Assembly: GCF_000203815.1 (NCBI RefSeq) | Contig: NW_004457734.1 | Coordinates: 751,233 to 815,232 of the forward strand | DNA: 64,000 nt | From: Cavenderia fasciculata | Taxonomy: Eukaryota > Evosea > Eumycetozoa > Acytosteliales > Cavenderiaceae | Direction: 5' to 3' | Shown here: piece by piece, positions 47,965 through 60,384 of the stretch | How the letters are laid out: each line of letters opens with the position of its first letter | Position numbering within the stretch: position 1 is the first letter of the stretch | The notes under the pieces: model-generated | Database searches by the model: none | What the model saw: only the letters and a program-made list of their open reading frames with translations | Told to the model about the DNA's origin: nothing | Position numbers and translations under genes: made by a program

Positions 47965-48519
47965 ATGGGTCAATCAGCTAGTAGATGTTCTGAAGATGAA
48001 TATTTAAATCCTACTTCTTTTCCAAATGTCCCATTTGCTCAACATAGGGTTGGTGATGTATACTTGGTAACTTATACTTCGAGTCCAAGTTCTTTGGATC
48101 CAACCACCAACCTAGATTATCATTATACTATTGTAATAGATGTGGCAGGTGAATCTTCTAGTTTTCCAAGAGGATTGGAATTGTATCTAGGTGTACAAGG
48201 AGAGTCAAGAGTTGTAAGACTTTGTCAAGAAAGACTAAAACATCCAAGAATAAATTATAGATCACATCAAGCAATTGGAAAGATACAAAATATTTATCAT
48301 CAAGGTAAACCTCGTCAATGGTCAGATGGAATTAGGGATATTGTTGGTAATGAATGGTTTCCAGAGTTTGTAAACAAAAGAGGAAATATATTGAATCATC
48401 AATGTAATAGCCATCAATTTGCAAAATATTTGATAAAATATTTTGATTTAGATTGGCCAAACTATATCTATGTTGCAGGTGATTGGGATCAAAATGAACC
48501 ATTAATGGTTGATCTTTAA
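47965..48519 (+). CDS. Putative myristoylated NlpC/P60-LRAT-like protein (184 residues)
   Basis: The start is ATG 47965 because MGQSASR is a good N-myristoylation signal; the in-frame ATG at 47905 lies in leader-like sequence. A His in LDYHYTIVIDVAGE and a Cys in NHQCNSHQFAKYL are spaced like the catalytic His and NC..FA cysteine of NlpC/P60, LRAT and PPPDE-type papain-fold enzymes. Such enzymes act as acyltransferases or thiol hydrolases. A deubiquitinase-like or lipid-acyl role cannot be separated by eye. It is a single exon with its own AT-rich promoter. Confidence 0.65.
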   Translation: MGQSASRCSEDEYLNPTSFPNVPFAQHRVGDVYLVTYTSSPSSLDPTTNLDYHYTIVIDVAGESSSFPRGLELYLGVQGESRVVRLCQERLKHPRINYRSHQAIGKIQNIYHQGKPRQWSDGIRDIVGNEWFPEFVNKRGNILNHQCNSHQFAKYLIKYFDLDWPNYIYVAGDWDQNEPLMVDL

Positions 48520-50157
48520 ATAAATAATAATTAAATAATTCTAGTTTTTTTTTGGATTTCGAGAAATGATAAAGAAAATCTTTAAAAAAATAAATTAAGG
48601 ATTAAATCGTAAAATGGATAAATTGATAAAGTTTAAAACAAACTAATAGGATTGGGTGCTGTCGGAATTCCAATAGGGAAAAATTGGAAAAATTTCATTA
48701 TTAACTGTCGACAGGAAAAACCACACAAGTTCTATATATTGTTTTTGTGTGGTAAATGTGTTCCTCTTCTTATTTTTTAAAAATATCCAGGCATGTAGGG
48801 GTAGGGGTATGAGTGGTTGGTGGTTCTTGAGCTTGTAAAACTTGTGATAGAGATGTATTGAAAGATTGCTGTGCCTGTTTTTGTCATTGGAACAACTTTG
48901 TCAGAATTCACCTCGATTCAATTTTAAAAGAGTCGCAATAGTAATTCACTGTGTTGGTTGGTTGGTAAATCATCCTATTATTCTGTTACCATTGGTAGGT
49001 AGAGTGAGTGGTATGTATTCCCCACGCCAAGTAGGATAGCTGTTTCAGGCTCGTGCCATCGTTGTTTTAACAGTTTAAAAATAATTAATTAATACATCCA
49101 CAACAACAAATAATAACAACACAAAGAAGAAAGAAAAAACACCAAGACGATAATAAACAATAAAATTAGCATAATAACTTATAAAAAAAATAATATTAAC
49201 AACAACAACAAAAAAGCAACATACTCTTACTCATCCGACCGACAAACAAGTAATTTAATTTAATTATTATAATTATTTAATCATCATCCATCCATCCATC
49301 AGCCAGTTTAAATTTTAATATTAAAACTGTTATTTATAAAATCTTCATCATCATCATCATCAACAACAAACTAATAACTAAAAGTTTATCAACGCATCAG
49401 ACATTAGACATTCCTCCCTCCCTTTTGTTTAAAAATAATATAATATAATAATCCAGTTTTGTTTTTTTTTATTATAAATTTCAATAGTTTTAATAAGAGA
49501 CAGGACAGACAGACAGAAAGACAGAAAACAAAAAAAAAAGAAAGACAGACAGATAGATATTTCACCAGTTTGACTGTAACAATTTCAAGATCAACATCTC
49601 AGCAAGCCTAACCAACATATTTGAAAAGAGAGAGAAATATTCGGATAATCTAATTTCATAGCGGCTTTGAAGACCTCATCTCACCTTTAGGACTGATAAA
49701 AAGTTGAAGCAGCAAAAAAAAAACAACAAAACGAAATAGGAATTACCAAAACAGGCAACTTTGGTTTGCCACACCAACAATTTCATTGATTTAATCACCA
49801 GACAGAGACAGACCAGAAGAATAACAACAGGAAAAGAAAAAGGGAAAGACGTTAGACCAACCAACTTCTCTCTCTCTTAGACTCAACCTATCAATCTATA
49901 CATACATATTAACTAATCTGCGCAAAGTTAAATGTATACAAATCATTAAAAAAAAGGACAAATATAATAGAATATATAATATTCCCCCCCTCCCTTCACT
50001 TCTCTATCTATCTCTTTTTTTAAATAAGTAAAAAAAAAAAGTTAATATAGAGGTTTCTAATAATAATTAATAATTAATAATTAATAATCATTGTAATATC
50101 TGTATAAAATATATAATAATAATAACAAATATTTAAATATCTTTCAATTCATTGAAA
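48520..50157. other. Long intergenic region and kinase leader
   Basis: No protein gene. A perfect 8-bp stem hairpin (CCACACAA at 48721-48728, TTGTGTGG at 48745-48752) and a GC-richer patch at 48980-49070 may mark a small RNA or UTR element. The remainder is A-rich, CAT/ACAG repeat-rich leader DNA up to the ATG. Confidence 0.5.
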
Positions 50158-53100
50158 ATGATTGAAAATAAAATGAACAACACCTCGTCATCACAACAAC
50201 CAAAAAATCAAACAAATATCAATATTGGTGCTAGTAGTAATAATAGTACAAGTAATAATGGATCAACAACACCAAGAGTTCAAATAGCTAAATTAAATTT
50301 AAATCAAATACAAAATCCTTATCATAATTGTAGTATTAATATATTAAATAATAGCAATAACAACATTAGAAATAGTATTGAAAGTAATACAACTAGTAGT
50401 ATTACATCTGGTCATTTAAAGAGTATAGAAGAAAACAAAGAACAACGATCACCATTATTCACGAGAAAGAACTTTTTCAATGTTGGAGCAGAGAGTCCAA
50501 CAACAACTACAACAACAACAACGCCATTATCAGAATCACCATTTACAACTACCAATATCATTACACCTTTAAATTCTTCATCGACATTAATATCTTCATC
50601 ATCTGCATCATCATGTATAAATAACTACGAACAACAACAACAACAACAAATATGTAACAATAATAATAATAGAGTGGGAGTACCATTTACACAAGAATTT
50701 GAATCTATCAATTTACAAAACAATCATGGTAATTTATCAATATTGGAATCATCAATTGATTCTCCTTCGTCGTCGAGGATTAGTCGATTAAGAAAGGGTA
50801 GTTTACCTTTACCTTCATTACATTCTTATCGTGAACAAAAGATAAAGGGTGCCGAAGAGATGGGATTGACCAAAAAAGAGGTTGCATTGCAACAAAGAAA
50901 CGCTCGTCATTTTTGGGGTACCATGTTGATACCGGGACTCGATATCCTCAAAAGCGATTTACTACAGGTCAAGGAGGAAAGTGACAGTCGATTGTTATTG
51001 TTTATTGCCGATCTTCGACGACAATTACGGTCACCCGACAACTCTCAACGCGAAAAGGATCTCTTGGTCGAACTCTTGGGTGTTGCCAATAGTTTTCTGG
51101 CACTCAAACCCAACCAAATCGAATGTGGAAAATACGCAGAGGATCTCCTCAGAAAATTAAACGAAAAGGATTTACAAGGCAAGATTAGGGATTCCGTAGT
51201 AAACCTTTTATTTATTATTTCAAACTTTGGTAGAATTCAAGAATTACTTGCTATTGAAACTGAAAAAAATCAAGATTCAGCAACAACAACAATGGAAAAG
51301 GATGATTTATCTTTAAACTTTAAAGGATTAATGAATCCATTGGCAACTCCACCAGCATCACCACCAGCACCTTTTTGTTCACCAAGAAGTAATTTAAATC
51401 CAAATCAATCAACCATGTCACAAATATTACCACCATCAATTCAACAACCAAAACAACAACAACAAGAAAGATTACTTCCACCAAATTATTCTCCCAATAT
51501 CAATACTCCAGTTCAATTTAACAAGAATCATTTTAGAACTTTATCTTATTCACCAAAATGTCAAAGTCCTCCATTTGAAAGTGATGATGATGAAGAAGAT
51601 ACTACTACTACTACCACTACTAGTAGTGATCAATCTGCAACTAATGGTAGTGGTATTGATTCGAGTAGTAATTCAGATAGTGGAAATCTAAAAAAACGAA
51701 TTGAATTGAAACGTCCATCTCCACTTTCTCAATCTACTCTTAATCAACCTATTATTCAACCACCATTATTATCAAGAAGAATCGTTGATCTTGTAAGTAA
51801 TGCTAAATAGAAACATTAAAAATATTCATTTATTAATATTAATATTTCCTTTTTTTTAGATTTCTTCAAATAAAGGTAAACAACATTCAAATCAACAACA
51901 ACAACAACAAATTACAAATCAACAACATTCAATTAAAGAAGAAGATTTTATTCCAGGTCCATTATCACCAGAGATTTCATCAGAGAAACAACAACGGGAA
52001 AAGGAATTTTCATCAATACCATCAATTACTGAACAACCAAGAATATTGGATCAAAGTCATTTTTTGGAGGAAATGGATACTTTTTCAACTTCTGAAGATG
52101 AAGAAGAAGAAAATGAAGAAATTGAAGAATCTTATCTTTCTTCATCTGATGAAGATAGTGATGAAGAGGATAGTGATGATGAACGAGAAGAAGAAGAAAA
52201 CGAGAACGAGAATCTGCTGCCAGCAGACGATAAAAAATCGTCAACCAATCAAATGATCATACCACCACCATTGAAAAAATCTTTAACTAATCCTAGACTC
52301 GACAATTTGGTAAGTACAGTTTACAAAAAAAAACAAAAACAAAAATATCAGGACTACTGTACAAAAGTGATTCAAAAGTGATTCATTCATTCATTCATTC
52401 ATTCATTCAATTCCTGGAATTTTAAACAATGATCAATAGTATTATAAAAAGGATCCTATTACTAATATATTATATCTTTTTTATTTTATTTTAGAAATCA
52501 ATGACTACTACTATAACTGATCCAATAACTAAAAGAGTAAATTATCATCATCATTTTTAAAAAAAAGATCTATATTAATTTATTTTTTATTTATTTTTTA
52601 TTTTAGCAATTGGTTAGATCAAAAAGTTTTAGTCCAAATAAATTTAAAGATTCAAAAAAACAAACGATTGGTAGAAGAAAGTTGACAAGATCATTTTCCG
52701 AGATTCCATCGATCAAAGTATTGGAAACAGATGTAGAAAAACAAATGGTTATGTGTAGAATATGTGAAGAGAAAATCAATTCCTCACTACTCGAAGAACA
52801 TTCTAAATTTTGTGCAATGGCAAATCAAGAAGATATGAAAGCAATGAATGTTGAAGATCAATTAAGAGCTGTAAATATATTAAAAAAAAAACAAACAAAA
52901 AAACAAATATATTTATTAATTTATTTTTTCTATTTATTTTAAGATTGCAAAAATATTATTAACAAGAAGTACCAATTTACCATTAGAAAAAAGAAAACAA
53001 TTACAAGAATTTAGAGAAATTGCTCAACAAGCTGTTGAACTTGGTATGAGAGATTGTTTTAAAATGATTATAGTTATTAAAGAAAAATTAAAAAGAATGG

Positions 53101-54890
53101 ATCCAAATGATGATAATATTCCTTTAGCTAAAAAAATTGAATTATTGGTAAGTAATAGATAAAATAGAATAATATATTATTTGATTTTATATTTACTCTT
53201 TTTTCTTTTTCAATTTTAGATTAATGAAAAAATTAATGCACTTAGAACAGCAGAAGAAGTAATTAATTCAAGTCCAAGAATATTTAGAACAAGTTATCCT
53301 AGAGTATTGATATCACCAAGAAATGCAGATATACCCAATTTTTGTGATTTTAAATTGGCCACTGCAGCTGGTAGAAATCGATCAGATTCTGATCCAACTC
53401 AAACCAGACAAAGTCTATTGGATATTAGTAATTCAAGACCAAAAGGAATTCCGACAATTGATGATTTTCAAATCATTAAACCAATTACAAAAGGAGGATT
53501 TGGAAAGGTGTATTTGGCCAAAAAGAAAAGAACTGGTGACATTTATGCAATCAAGAGATTAAAGAAATCAGATATGGTTAAAAAGAATCAAGTCAATCAT
53601 GTAAAGATTGAACGTGATATTTTGGCTCATACAAGTAATCCCTATGTCGTAAAGATGTATTATTCATTTCAATCACGAGATTATTTGTACTTGGTCATGG
53701 AATATGTTCATGGTGGTGATTGTTTTTCATTGTTGCAAAACTTGGGTGCACTCGAAGAAGATATGGCAAAAATGATTATAGCAGAAACTGTATTGGCTTT
53801 GGAATATCTTCATTCACTTGGTATTATTCATCGTGACTTGAAACCAGATAATCTTTTAATTGATAAAAATGGTCATATTAAATTAACAGATTTTGGTCTA
53901 TCAAAGATTGGTCTTTTAGAAAGACAAACAGTTGTTCCACCAACTGTTTTTAATAGTGGTGGTAGTAGTAATAGTCCAAAGTTGGGATCGATAAAGAAAG
54001 GACCTTTACCATTATCATTGACAAAAAAATTACCTTATGCTTTATCTTCACCTTCAGTTGCTTTGGGAGGTCAACAACATATACTTTTACCACCACCACC
54101 ACCTACTGTTATGACTTCATTGGATCGTCATAGAGAACAACCAAGTGGTAGAATTTCACCCCCTATTTTCATTTCTCATCAAGAAAAGGAAAAAAATCCA
54201 CCTCTTTTGGCTCAACAACAAGGTGGAAAGGTGATAGGAACGGGAGGAACGACGACTATTCCTCCTCAAAAGGAAAGAAAACTTAGTTGTGTTGGTACAC
54301 CAGATTATTTGGCACCAGAAATTTTATTGGGAATTGGTCATGGTAAAGCAGTTGATTGGTTTGCAGTTGGTGTTATACTTTACGAATTTCTTACTGGAGT
54401 TCCACCTTTTAGTTCACAAACTGTAGAAGGTACATTTCAAAACATTCTACAAAGAAAGATTAAATGGACCAATGATATGAGTGATGAAGCTCGTGATTTT
54501 ATTGACAAACTCTTGGCTCTTAATCCTCAATCACGTCTTGGTTACAATGGTGCAGAGGATGTCAAAGCTCACCCATTCTTTAAAGATATCAATTGGTCGA
54601 CCATTAGAACTCAAAAACCATTTTTCGTACCAGTATTGGAAGATCTTCAAGATACTAGTTATTTTGATGCTCGTAAACAATTTTATGATCTTAGAATATC
54701 AGATGACGATCATCAATTAAAAAAGAATCAACAACAACAACCAAGTTTAAATTCAAGTGGTAATACTAGTAATGACTCGAAATTTGATGATTTCCTTTAT
54801 GTCAATTTTCAAAGTCTTTCAGAATTAAATCATAATTATTTAATTGAAACTAATCCTTATGTAATAAGTAGAAGAAGAAATTCTTTCTAA
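50158..54890 (+). CDS. AGC kinase of the IRE/Rim15/MAST-Greatwall group
   Basis: Six exons: join(50158..51792, 51860..52309, 52495..52536, 52607..52870, 52944..53147, 53220..54890), about 1421 residues. The order is: disordered N-terminus; a helical region (about 225-365, HFWGTMLIPGLDILKSDLLQ); an acidic stretch; a zinc-binding MCRICEEKINSSLLEEHSKF, which matches the C-x2-C-x13-H-x3-C element of plant IRE and yeast Rim15; then the kinase. The kinase has KGGFGKVYLA, VMEYVHGGDCF, HRDLKPDN, TDFGLSKIG, and CVGTPDYLAPEILLGIGHG after a 100-residue insert between DFG and APE, the Greatwall/Rim15 hallmark. These kinases act in nutrient or mitotic signalling through endosulfines. Exon 3 is only 42 bases. 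Confidence 0.92.
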
Positions 54891-55028
54891 AAATTAAATA
54901 AATTTAAAAATTAAACCAATCAAATGAATGGAAAAAAAAAAATTAAAAAAAAAATCAATATACAAAAGGGGGGTTAACATGTATTTATTTTTATTTGTTT
55001 ACTTTTTTTCTTTTTATAAATTCTCAAC

Positions 55029-56093
55029 ATGTTACCAATAATTGATATAGGATCATTAGATCCTACACTAAATGATAAAGAAGGATGGTTAAGAGTAGCA
55101 AAAGAGATTGATCAAGCATGTAGAACAGTAGGATTTTTTTATATAAAGAATCATTTTATAACAGAGAAAAGATTTAAAGAGTTTATGAATGCAACAAAGC
55201 AATTTTTTGAACTCTCTACAGAAGAAAAGATGAAGATTTATATTGGCAATAGTAAGAATCATAAAGGTTATGTAGAGATGCAAAGTGAACATTTGGATCC
55301 TACTAAAAAAGTAGATTACAAGGAAGCATTGGATATGGGTTTAAATTATAAAATGGCTGACCCAAATAACCCAACCAATACATTAAATGGTCCAAATCAA
55401 TATCCACAATCACTTGGTCAAGAATGGGTAGATGTAATAGAATCGTATGCAAAGGATGTATTGGAAAAGGTTGCAAAAAGGTTAATGCAAACAATGGCAT
55501 ACAATTTAGGTGCACCATTGGATTATTTTGACAAATTGTTTAATGAAAGAAATGTTAGTACTCTAAGAATTATTCATTATCCTCCAAGATTGGCAGAGGA
55601 AAATGAAGATGAAATTGCTAAACTCGATCCCTCGGAACAATATGAAAAGATGGATACAGTTGGATGTGGAACTCATACAGATTATGGTTGTATTACACTT
55701 TTATATCAAGATGAAATTGGTGGATTACAAGTTAGAAATACTGATGGTAATTGGATTGAAGCAACTCCCATACCAAATACTTTTGTTGTCAATATTGGTG
55801 ATATGATGATGAGATGGTCAAATGATCTTTACAAAAGTACACCTCACAGAGTCATTAGTCATGGAAACAAGGATCGTTATTCCTCACCCTATTTTTTTGA
55901 ACCATATGGTGATGCCATTGTAGCTTGTCTACCATCATGTCATTCAGATTCAAATCCAATCAAATATCCTCCAATCACTTGTAATGATTATTTATCAATG
56001 AAATTTGATCAAACTCATGGTTATAGACAACATCAAATTGATTTGGAAAAGTTGAATAATAATAATAATCAACCAGAGCAATTAAAACAATAA
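55029..56093 (+). CDS. 2-oxoglutarate/Fe(II)-dependent oxygenase (isopenicillin N synthase-like)
   Basis: 354 residues, single exon. The DIOX_N part starts IIDIGSLDPTLNDKEGW with CRTVGFFYIKNH. The catalytic core has the iron ligands in GTHTDYGCITLLYQD (H, D) and STPHRVISHG (H), and the 2OG-binding R-x-S in RYSSPYFF. Size and motif order are typical of the IPNS/flavonoid-type superfamily in bacteria, fungi and amoebae. Substrate unknown. It ends in a poly-N/Q tail. Confidence 0.9.
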   Translation: MLPIIDIGSLDPTLNDKEGWLRVAKEIDQACRTVGFFYIKNHFITEKRFKEFMNATKQFFELSTEEKMKIYIGNSKNHKGYVEMQSEHLDPTKKVDYKEALDMGLNYKMADPNNPTNTLNGPNQYPQSLGQEWVDVIESYAKDVLEKVAKRLMQTMAYNLGAPLDYFDKLFNERNVSTLRIIHYPPRLAEENEDEIAKLDPSEQYEKMDTVGCGTHTDYGCITLLYQDEIGGLQVRNTDGNWIEATPIPNTFVVNIGDMMMRWSNDLYKSTPHRVISHGNKDRYSSPYFFEPYGDAIVACLPSCHSDSNPIKYPPITCNDYLSMKFDQTHGYRQHQIDLEKLNNNNNQPEQLKQ

Positions 56094-56614
56094 AAAAATA
56101 AAAAAGATACATAGAGTAGAGTATTTTTGAGAAAACTACCTGAAATAATTTTTTAATTGATTGGTTTTTTTTTAATTTTCATCCCATTTTAAAATTGAAT
56201 AATGCTTTGCCTCTTGATAAATAGAATGAATTTACTTTTACTTTATTATAGCGGTAAAAGTGAGCATAAATTGAATCGTCATACTTTGAAATGAAATTTA
56301 AATTGGCTATCTATATAAAACGTCCACCGGAGTTTGGCCCACATTGATCATCTAATGTGGGCCTATTAATCGTTCTCTCTACTTTACAATTGTACTAATA
56401 GAGAAAACAAAAAACCTCCTAACTTTGGAATAAATTCAAGGTTACTAAAAACTCCCTGGACGCTCAGCAATCTCACCTTATCACTACAAACCCCTTTTAT
56501 ATTTTTGTAAAAAGATTTAAATAAATAAATCATCTTTTTTATTTTTTATATTTATTATTATCTTTTTTAAATTTTGATTCTCTAGCAATTTCTACCAATC
56601 TAACAAACATTGGA
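56094..56614. other. Intergenic with a perfect hairpin
   Basis: A perfect 10-bp stem (56336-56345 GGCCCACATT, 56354-56363 AATGTGGGCC) with an 8-base loop. No gene. Confidence 0.55.
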
Positions 56615-56722
56615 TCACTTGAAAAGTCTTGGCAATTCAAGCCGAGCAATGAAGGTTATTTGATCCATATCATCTACGTTTTCGCAATAGTCATATTGTA
56701 AATAATAGTCATCTCTGTCACT

Positions 56723-56753
<31 letters not shown>

Positions 56754-57416
56754 CTACTATCAACATCATCACTGTCATCGTCATTATCACTTTTATCTCT
56801 AGCAGATTTGATTAAATTGGCAATTTCAATGATAGAGTTTAGGATGAGTTCTAGTGTGATCTTGTTTGTAAAAAGTAATACTTGTTTCATTAACTTTTTC
56901 TCCAATTGATCCATCTCGATTAGTTTTAGTTGTTGTTGATAATAGAGCAACTGATTTGAATCTGTTTTTTCTGTAGTTCGACCAGTTCTTGTTTTCTTTG
57001 TAGATCCAATTGTTGTTGCAATTCATACAGCTGCTGCTGTTTTAGTTGATGATGAGTGCTGAAAAGAGACGTTAGACTTGGAGGATGTGTTGGCCTAGTC
57101 GACGTTGTTGTTTGTCTAGGTCCAGTTGGAGCTGTTGTTGTTGTTGGAGTTTGTTTTGGCGTTCGAGTTGCCGATCCTGATCCTTTTGGTCTTGCTCTTT
57201 TAGAACGAGATGTTGTAGATTGAGCTCGTCAAGTTGTTGTTGATGTTGTAGAGCCTACTCTTCTTGTTGTTTGTTGCGTTGAATGATATGATCTTGAATA
57301 TGTCTAATCATTGAGTACTTGAAAGATAGTAGCCTGTGTTGGTCTTGTTGCTCAGACAATTCTATTAGACGGTCATTTCTATCTCGTGGATCTTGTTCTT
57401 CTTTAGAAGTATCCAT
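56615..57416 (-). pseudogene. Decayed coiled-coil gene (Q/L/E-rich)
   Basis: On minus, ATG at 57416 opens MDTSKEEQDPRDRNDRLIEL. After 50 codons there is a TAG, but the same frame continues as coiled coil (LQHQQQLDELNLQHLVLKEQ). Two later frame changes, near 57070 and 56955, are needed to follow the coil into KLIEMDQLEKKLMKQVLLF and an acidic D-run, ending RLELPRLF at 56615. No splice sites explain these breaks convincingly. A host pseudogene, or an assembly problem, is likely. No known family; probably a structural coil. Confidence 0.55.
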
Positions 57417-57557
57417 TTTTTAAAAAGACATTTAATTGTTTAACTATTATATTTGTTATCATCTTGGATAATAATAATAAAAGTAGTACGGGGTATAATA
57501 ATAATGACTTGAATTAAAAGAAAGATTAACAACAATGGTTTCTTTTTTTTTTTATTT

Positions 57558-59341
57558 TTAAATTTCCAAATGCCAATCATTAAAGTCCCAAAAATCAAAG
57601 CCTGGATGGTTCGCCCAAGGGCCTCCTTTGGGAGCTTTGGTTGAACATGTTTGTTTGATGGATGATGGTATGTTTTCACTAATATTGTGACAGAGTGGAC
57701 TACAAGCTACAGTTTTTAAATGTTTTGGTACTGCCCGCCAAAGTGGTACTTTATCATAGTTGCTAGGGAATTCTAAATACTCACAACTGTCTGGTATAAA
57801 TCCTTGAACCAATGATTGATCAAATTTAGGACCTAATACATAAAAAATATGAATATTTGCGACAACATTATTATTTTTAGGTTTACATACCAAATCTAAT
57901 ATGAGTAACTCCATTTGGAATATCTTTGGCTTTAACTTTAGATGGATTGGAGACTTGATAATCAAAATACTTTGTTGATGGTGGAATACATGATTTGAGT
58001 GGGAATTTGTATTCTCTATCCATACCAAAATACTTGATACTCTTTGGGTATCTGGTTCCATCAAATTGACAATTTAATCCTCTGATATAGAGTGTGGTGA
58101 TGCTATCTGGGATAATGTGAATGGGTGGGACTGATTCAAGACCTTCAAGGGTCAAGGTGGTGACTGACCGTGGGATATGCAATTTATGACTAAGTTGGAG
58201 TGGGCCATCCAACTTTAGAGTTGTAACTGATGAAGGAATGGTTCCTTCCAAGACTGTTGTACGATCATCCTGTCGGTTTGAATATATATGTAGATACTCT
58301 ACAGAAGAGGGAACACAATCAAGAGAGTTTTTGTCGAGGTTGATTGAGAGGTACTTTATACTTGATGGAAGAATGTATCCAGTCTCGATGACACAATTTT
58401 CAAGATATAAATGCTCGATTGTATTGGGTAGAGTCCCTCTATGCACATCAATATGTTTGTCATAGTCCTCATCTTCATCACTGTCTTGTTCACCAAAGAT
58501 TTCGAATATGGTGAGGCTACGTAGTTGCTTGAGTTTAAATAGATAGGGTTTCACCAAATTGGATGTGATAGAAAGTACCCTAATATTGTGTGGTAAAAGA
58601 TCTTGAATGTCTGAGCGTTTGTCAAGCTCTCCATATGGTAGATAGAGTTTTTCCAATGTATCTGGGAAGAGCTTTCGATATATCTTTTGATCTTGTAAAC
58701 AACTGTTCAGTATGAGATGAGTTGTGAATGGTGGTATTGATCCAACTTGTATTCCTCCACGAGAGATTATCTTTGTAAAATGATCTGGTATGAATCCAGC
58801 TGGTATTGGTTTACTAATAAGATATTTTAGTTCTCGACAGTGATGATTGATTAAACCATCTTTATTCTTTTTGAAATAGTGTAGATCTCCCTCATTCTCG
58901 ATATCTACACTATTATATCGTCGAGGTAGTTGTTGATTGATTTTTCCAAGAACGATATCATTCAAAGGTAATCTTGGAAACACTACACTGTCCTTCCATT
59001 TCATAGCATCTTTACAAGTCATCAATAGATTCATTACACTTTGGTTATCGTCTTGACGATATAATATTGATATCATTGATATTTTAAATAATGTATCTTT
59101 AACTAGATATATAGTAAAAGAAAAGAAATAAACATGAATATCATACATTGGATAAAATAATATAAACAATATATAACTTACAGTAATGATTAGATGTTGA
59201 TGCATTTTCTATTTTCTTTATCGTCGTCGTTGTTGCTGTTGTTGTTGTTGTTGTTGTTGTATTACCATCCGTTAACAAATTGATACAATAAAAGTAAAGA
59301 TTGATAATTGACGATATACAATCGTTACCTATTGATTCCAT
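57558..59341 (-). CDS. FNIP-repeat (leucine-rich-like) protein
   Basis: complement(join(57558..57832, 57891..59102, 59182..59341)), about 548 residues. Repeats of about 21-23 residues of the type PxSVTTLxLxGxxxxxxxxxIPxS (for example GTIPSSVTTLKLDG, IIPDSITTLYIRG) run from about residue 150 to the end. They define FNIP repeats, a family greatly expanded in dictyostelids. The N-terminus contains MTCKDAMKWKDSVVFPRL, possibly an F-box-like region. A T-run insert lies at residues 29-40. Scaffold or ubiquitin-ligase substrate binding is plausible. Confidence 0.85.
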
Positions 59342-59863
59342 AGAAACACATATAAATAATGAAATAACTCGAGAATGAATAAAGATTAAAAGTCAAAATT
59401 TAATAAAAAAAAATTTTTTTTTTTAGTATTATCTTTAATATCAAGAGGTCATTGAGATATCATTGATTTTAAACAATCTAGATCTAACACAAATGCGGCA
59501 TATTTTGCTAGAATTATTAATCATGGTGACTATCATCTACTAGTACTATTATCCAAGTTGGACTATTCAAAGATCTCTTGATCAATTAAAAACTTTTTAT
59601 AATGGTAAGACGCTAGTGTTTTTAACCGCTATTAAAATGATTCAATACCTTCGAGTAGTCAAAGACAATTTTCAATTCTTTGGTCGATTCATTGATTATT
59701 GTCTGTGTCTTTGATGCCTAGGTGTTTGATACAACTAATCAACACAACTGACATCACGGACCAAATTGGAAAAATAAGAAGAATCCTTCTTTCTCATTTC
59801 ATCTTTTAAAATATTTTTTGATAAACATAATAATTAAATATTAGTAAGCAAGTAAACAATCCA
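59342..59863. other. Intergenic, no gene seen
   Basis: AT-rich spacer upstream of the FNIP gene. No ORF or repeat recognised until the tRNA-Met-like fragment. Confidence 0.5.
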
Positions 59864-59879
59864 TAGCCATATATAGCAA

Positions 59880-59909
59880 AGCTTTTTAGCTCAGTGGTAG
59901 AGTAGTGGG
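59880..59909 (+). pseudogene. Truncated tRNA-Met copy (5' 30 bases)
   Basis: AGCTTTTTAGCTCAGTGGTA and the next ten bases match the intact tRNA-Met at 61860 with two differences (GAGTAGTGGG versus GAGCGGTGGG). The upstream flank CCATATATAGCAA is also shared. The copy stops inside the anticodon stem, where a poly(T)-ended LINE tail is joined. Confidence 0.8.
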
Positions 59910-60065
59910 GGTATTTTTTTTTTTTAAAGTAATTCTTTTCCTGTTCTCTCCTATCGGGAAGAGTAGTACTCAGAAGTTACAAAGTTTTATTAATTATACT
60001 TTTTAATTGACCAGCAAGAAATAAAGATTTTCTCGAGAAGAATTAAAGTTAATTTGTTCCGGGGG
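59910..60065 (-). mobile_element. LINE 3' tail fragment
   Basis: Matches the first 150 bases of the LINE 3' UTR (TTTTAAAGTAATTCTTTTCC onward, through TTAAAGTTAATTTGTTC) and then breaks at the start of repeat 2. The poly(A) side faces the truncated tRNA. Confidence 0.75.
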
Positions 60066-60384
60066 TTTCAAAACCGGGTATATTTTTTTTTTTTATAAGC
60101 ATCTCATTTCGTGGCATCCACCTGTAGGGTGGAGCACTACTCTTTCGATTGCGAAGTTTTATTGATTGAAGTCTTTGTTTGACCAGCAATGGGAACTGAG
60201 TTTCCAAAGAAGAAACAAGTCCAATCTGTTTTTTGGGGTGCCAAATGTCTGTTCTATTTCCATCCAAGCAAAAATGGCAAGTCTTGGTGGGAGCTATTAG
60301 TTCTATTTGTTCGTCAATACGACGGGAAGCTTCTTTACCTGTTGAATCGAAGGGGGCTGAACGGTTCTGTGAGTTACGATCCAT
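60049..60384 (-). CDS. Repeat-2 ORF, second copy
   Basis: Same protein frame as at 12116-12436; the shared part differs by about one residue (P-L to P-F) and the tail diverges after the poly(A)-derived lysines. Function unknown. Confidence 0.35.
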   Translation of the reverse strand: MDRNSQNRSAPFDSTGKEASRRIDEQIELIAPTKTCHFCLDGNRTDIWHPKKQIGLVSSLETQFPLLVKQRLQSIKLRNRKSSAPPYRWMPRNEMLIKKKNIPGFETPGTN

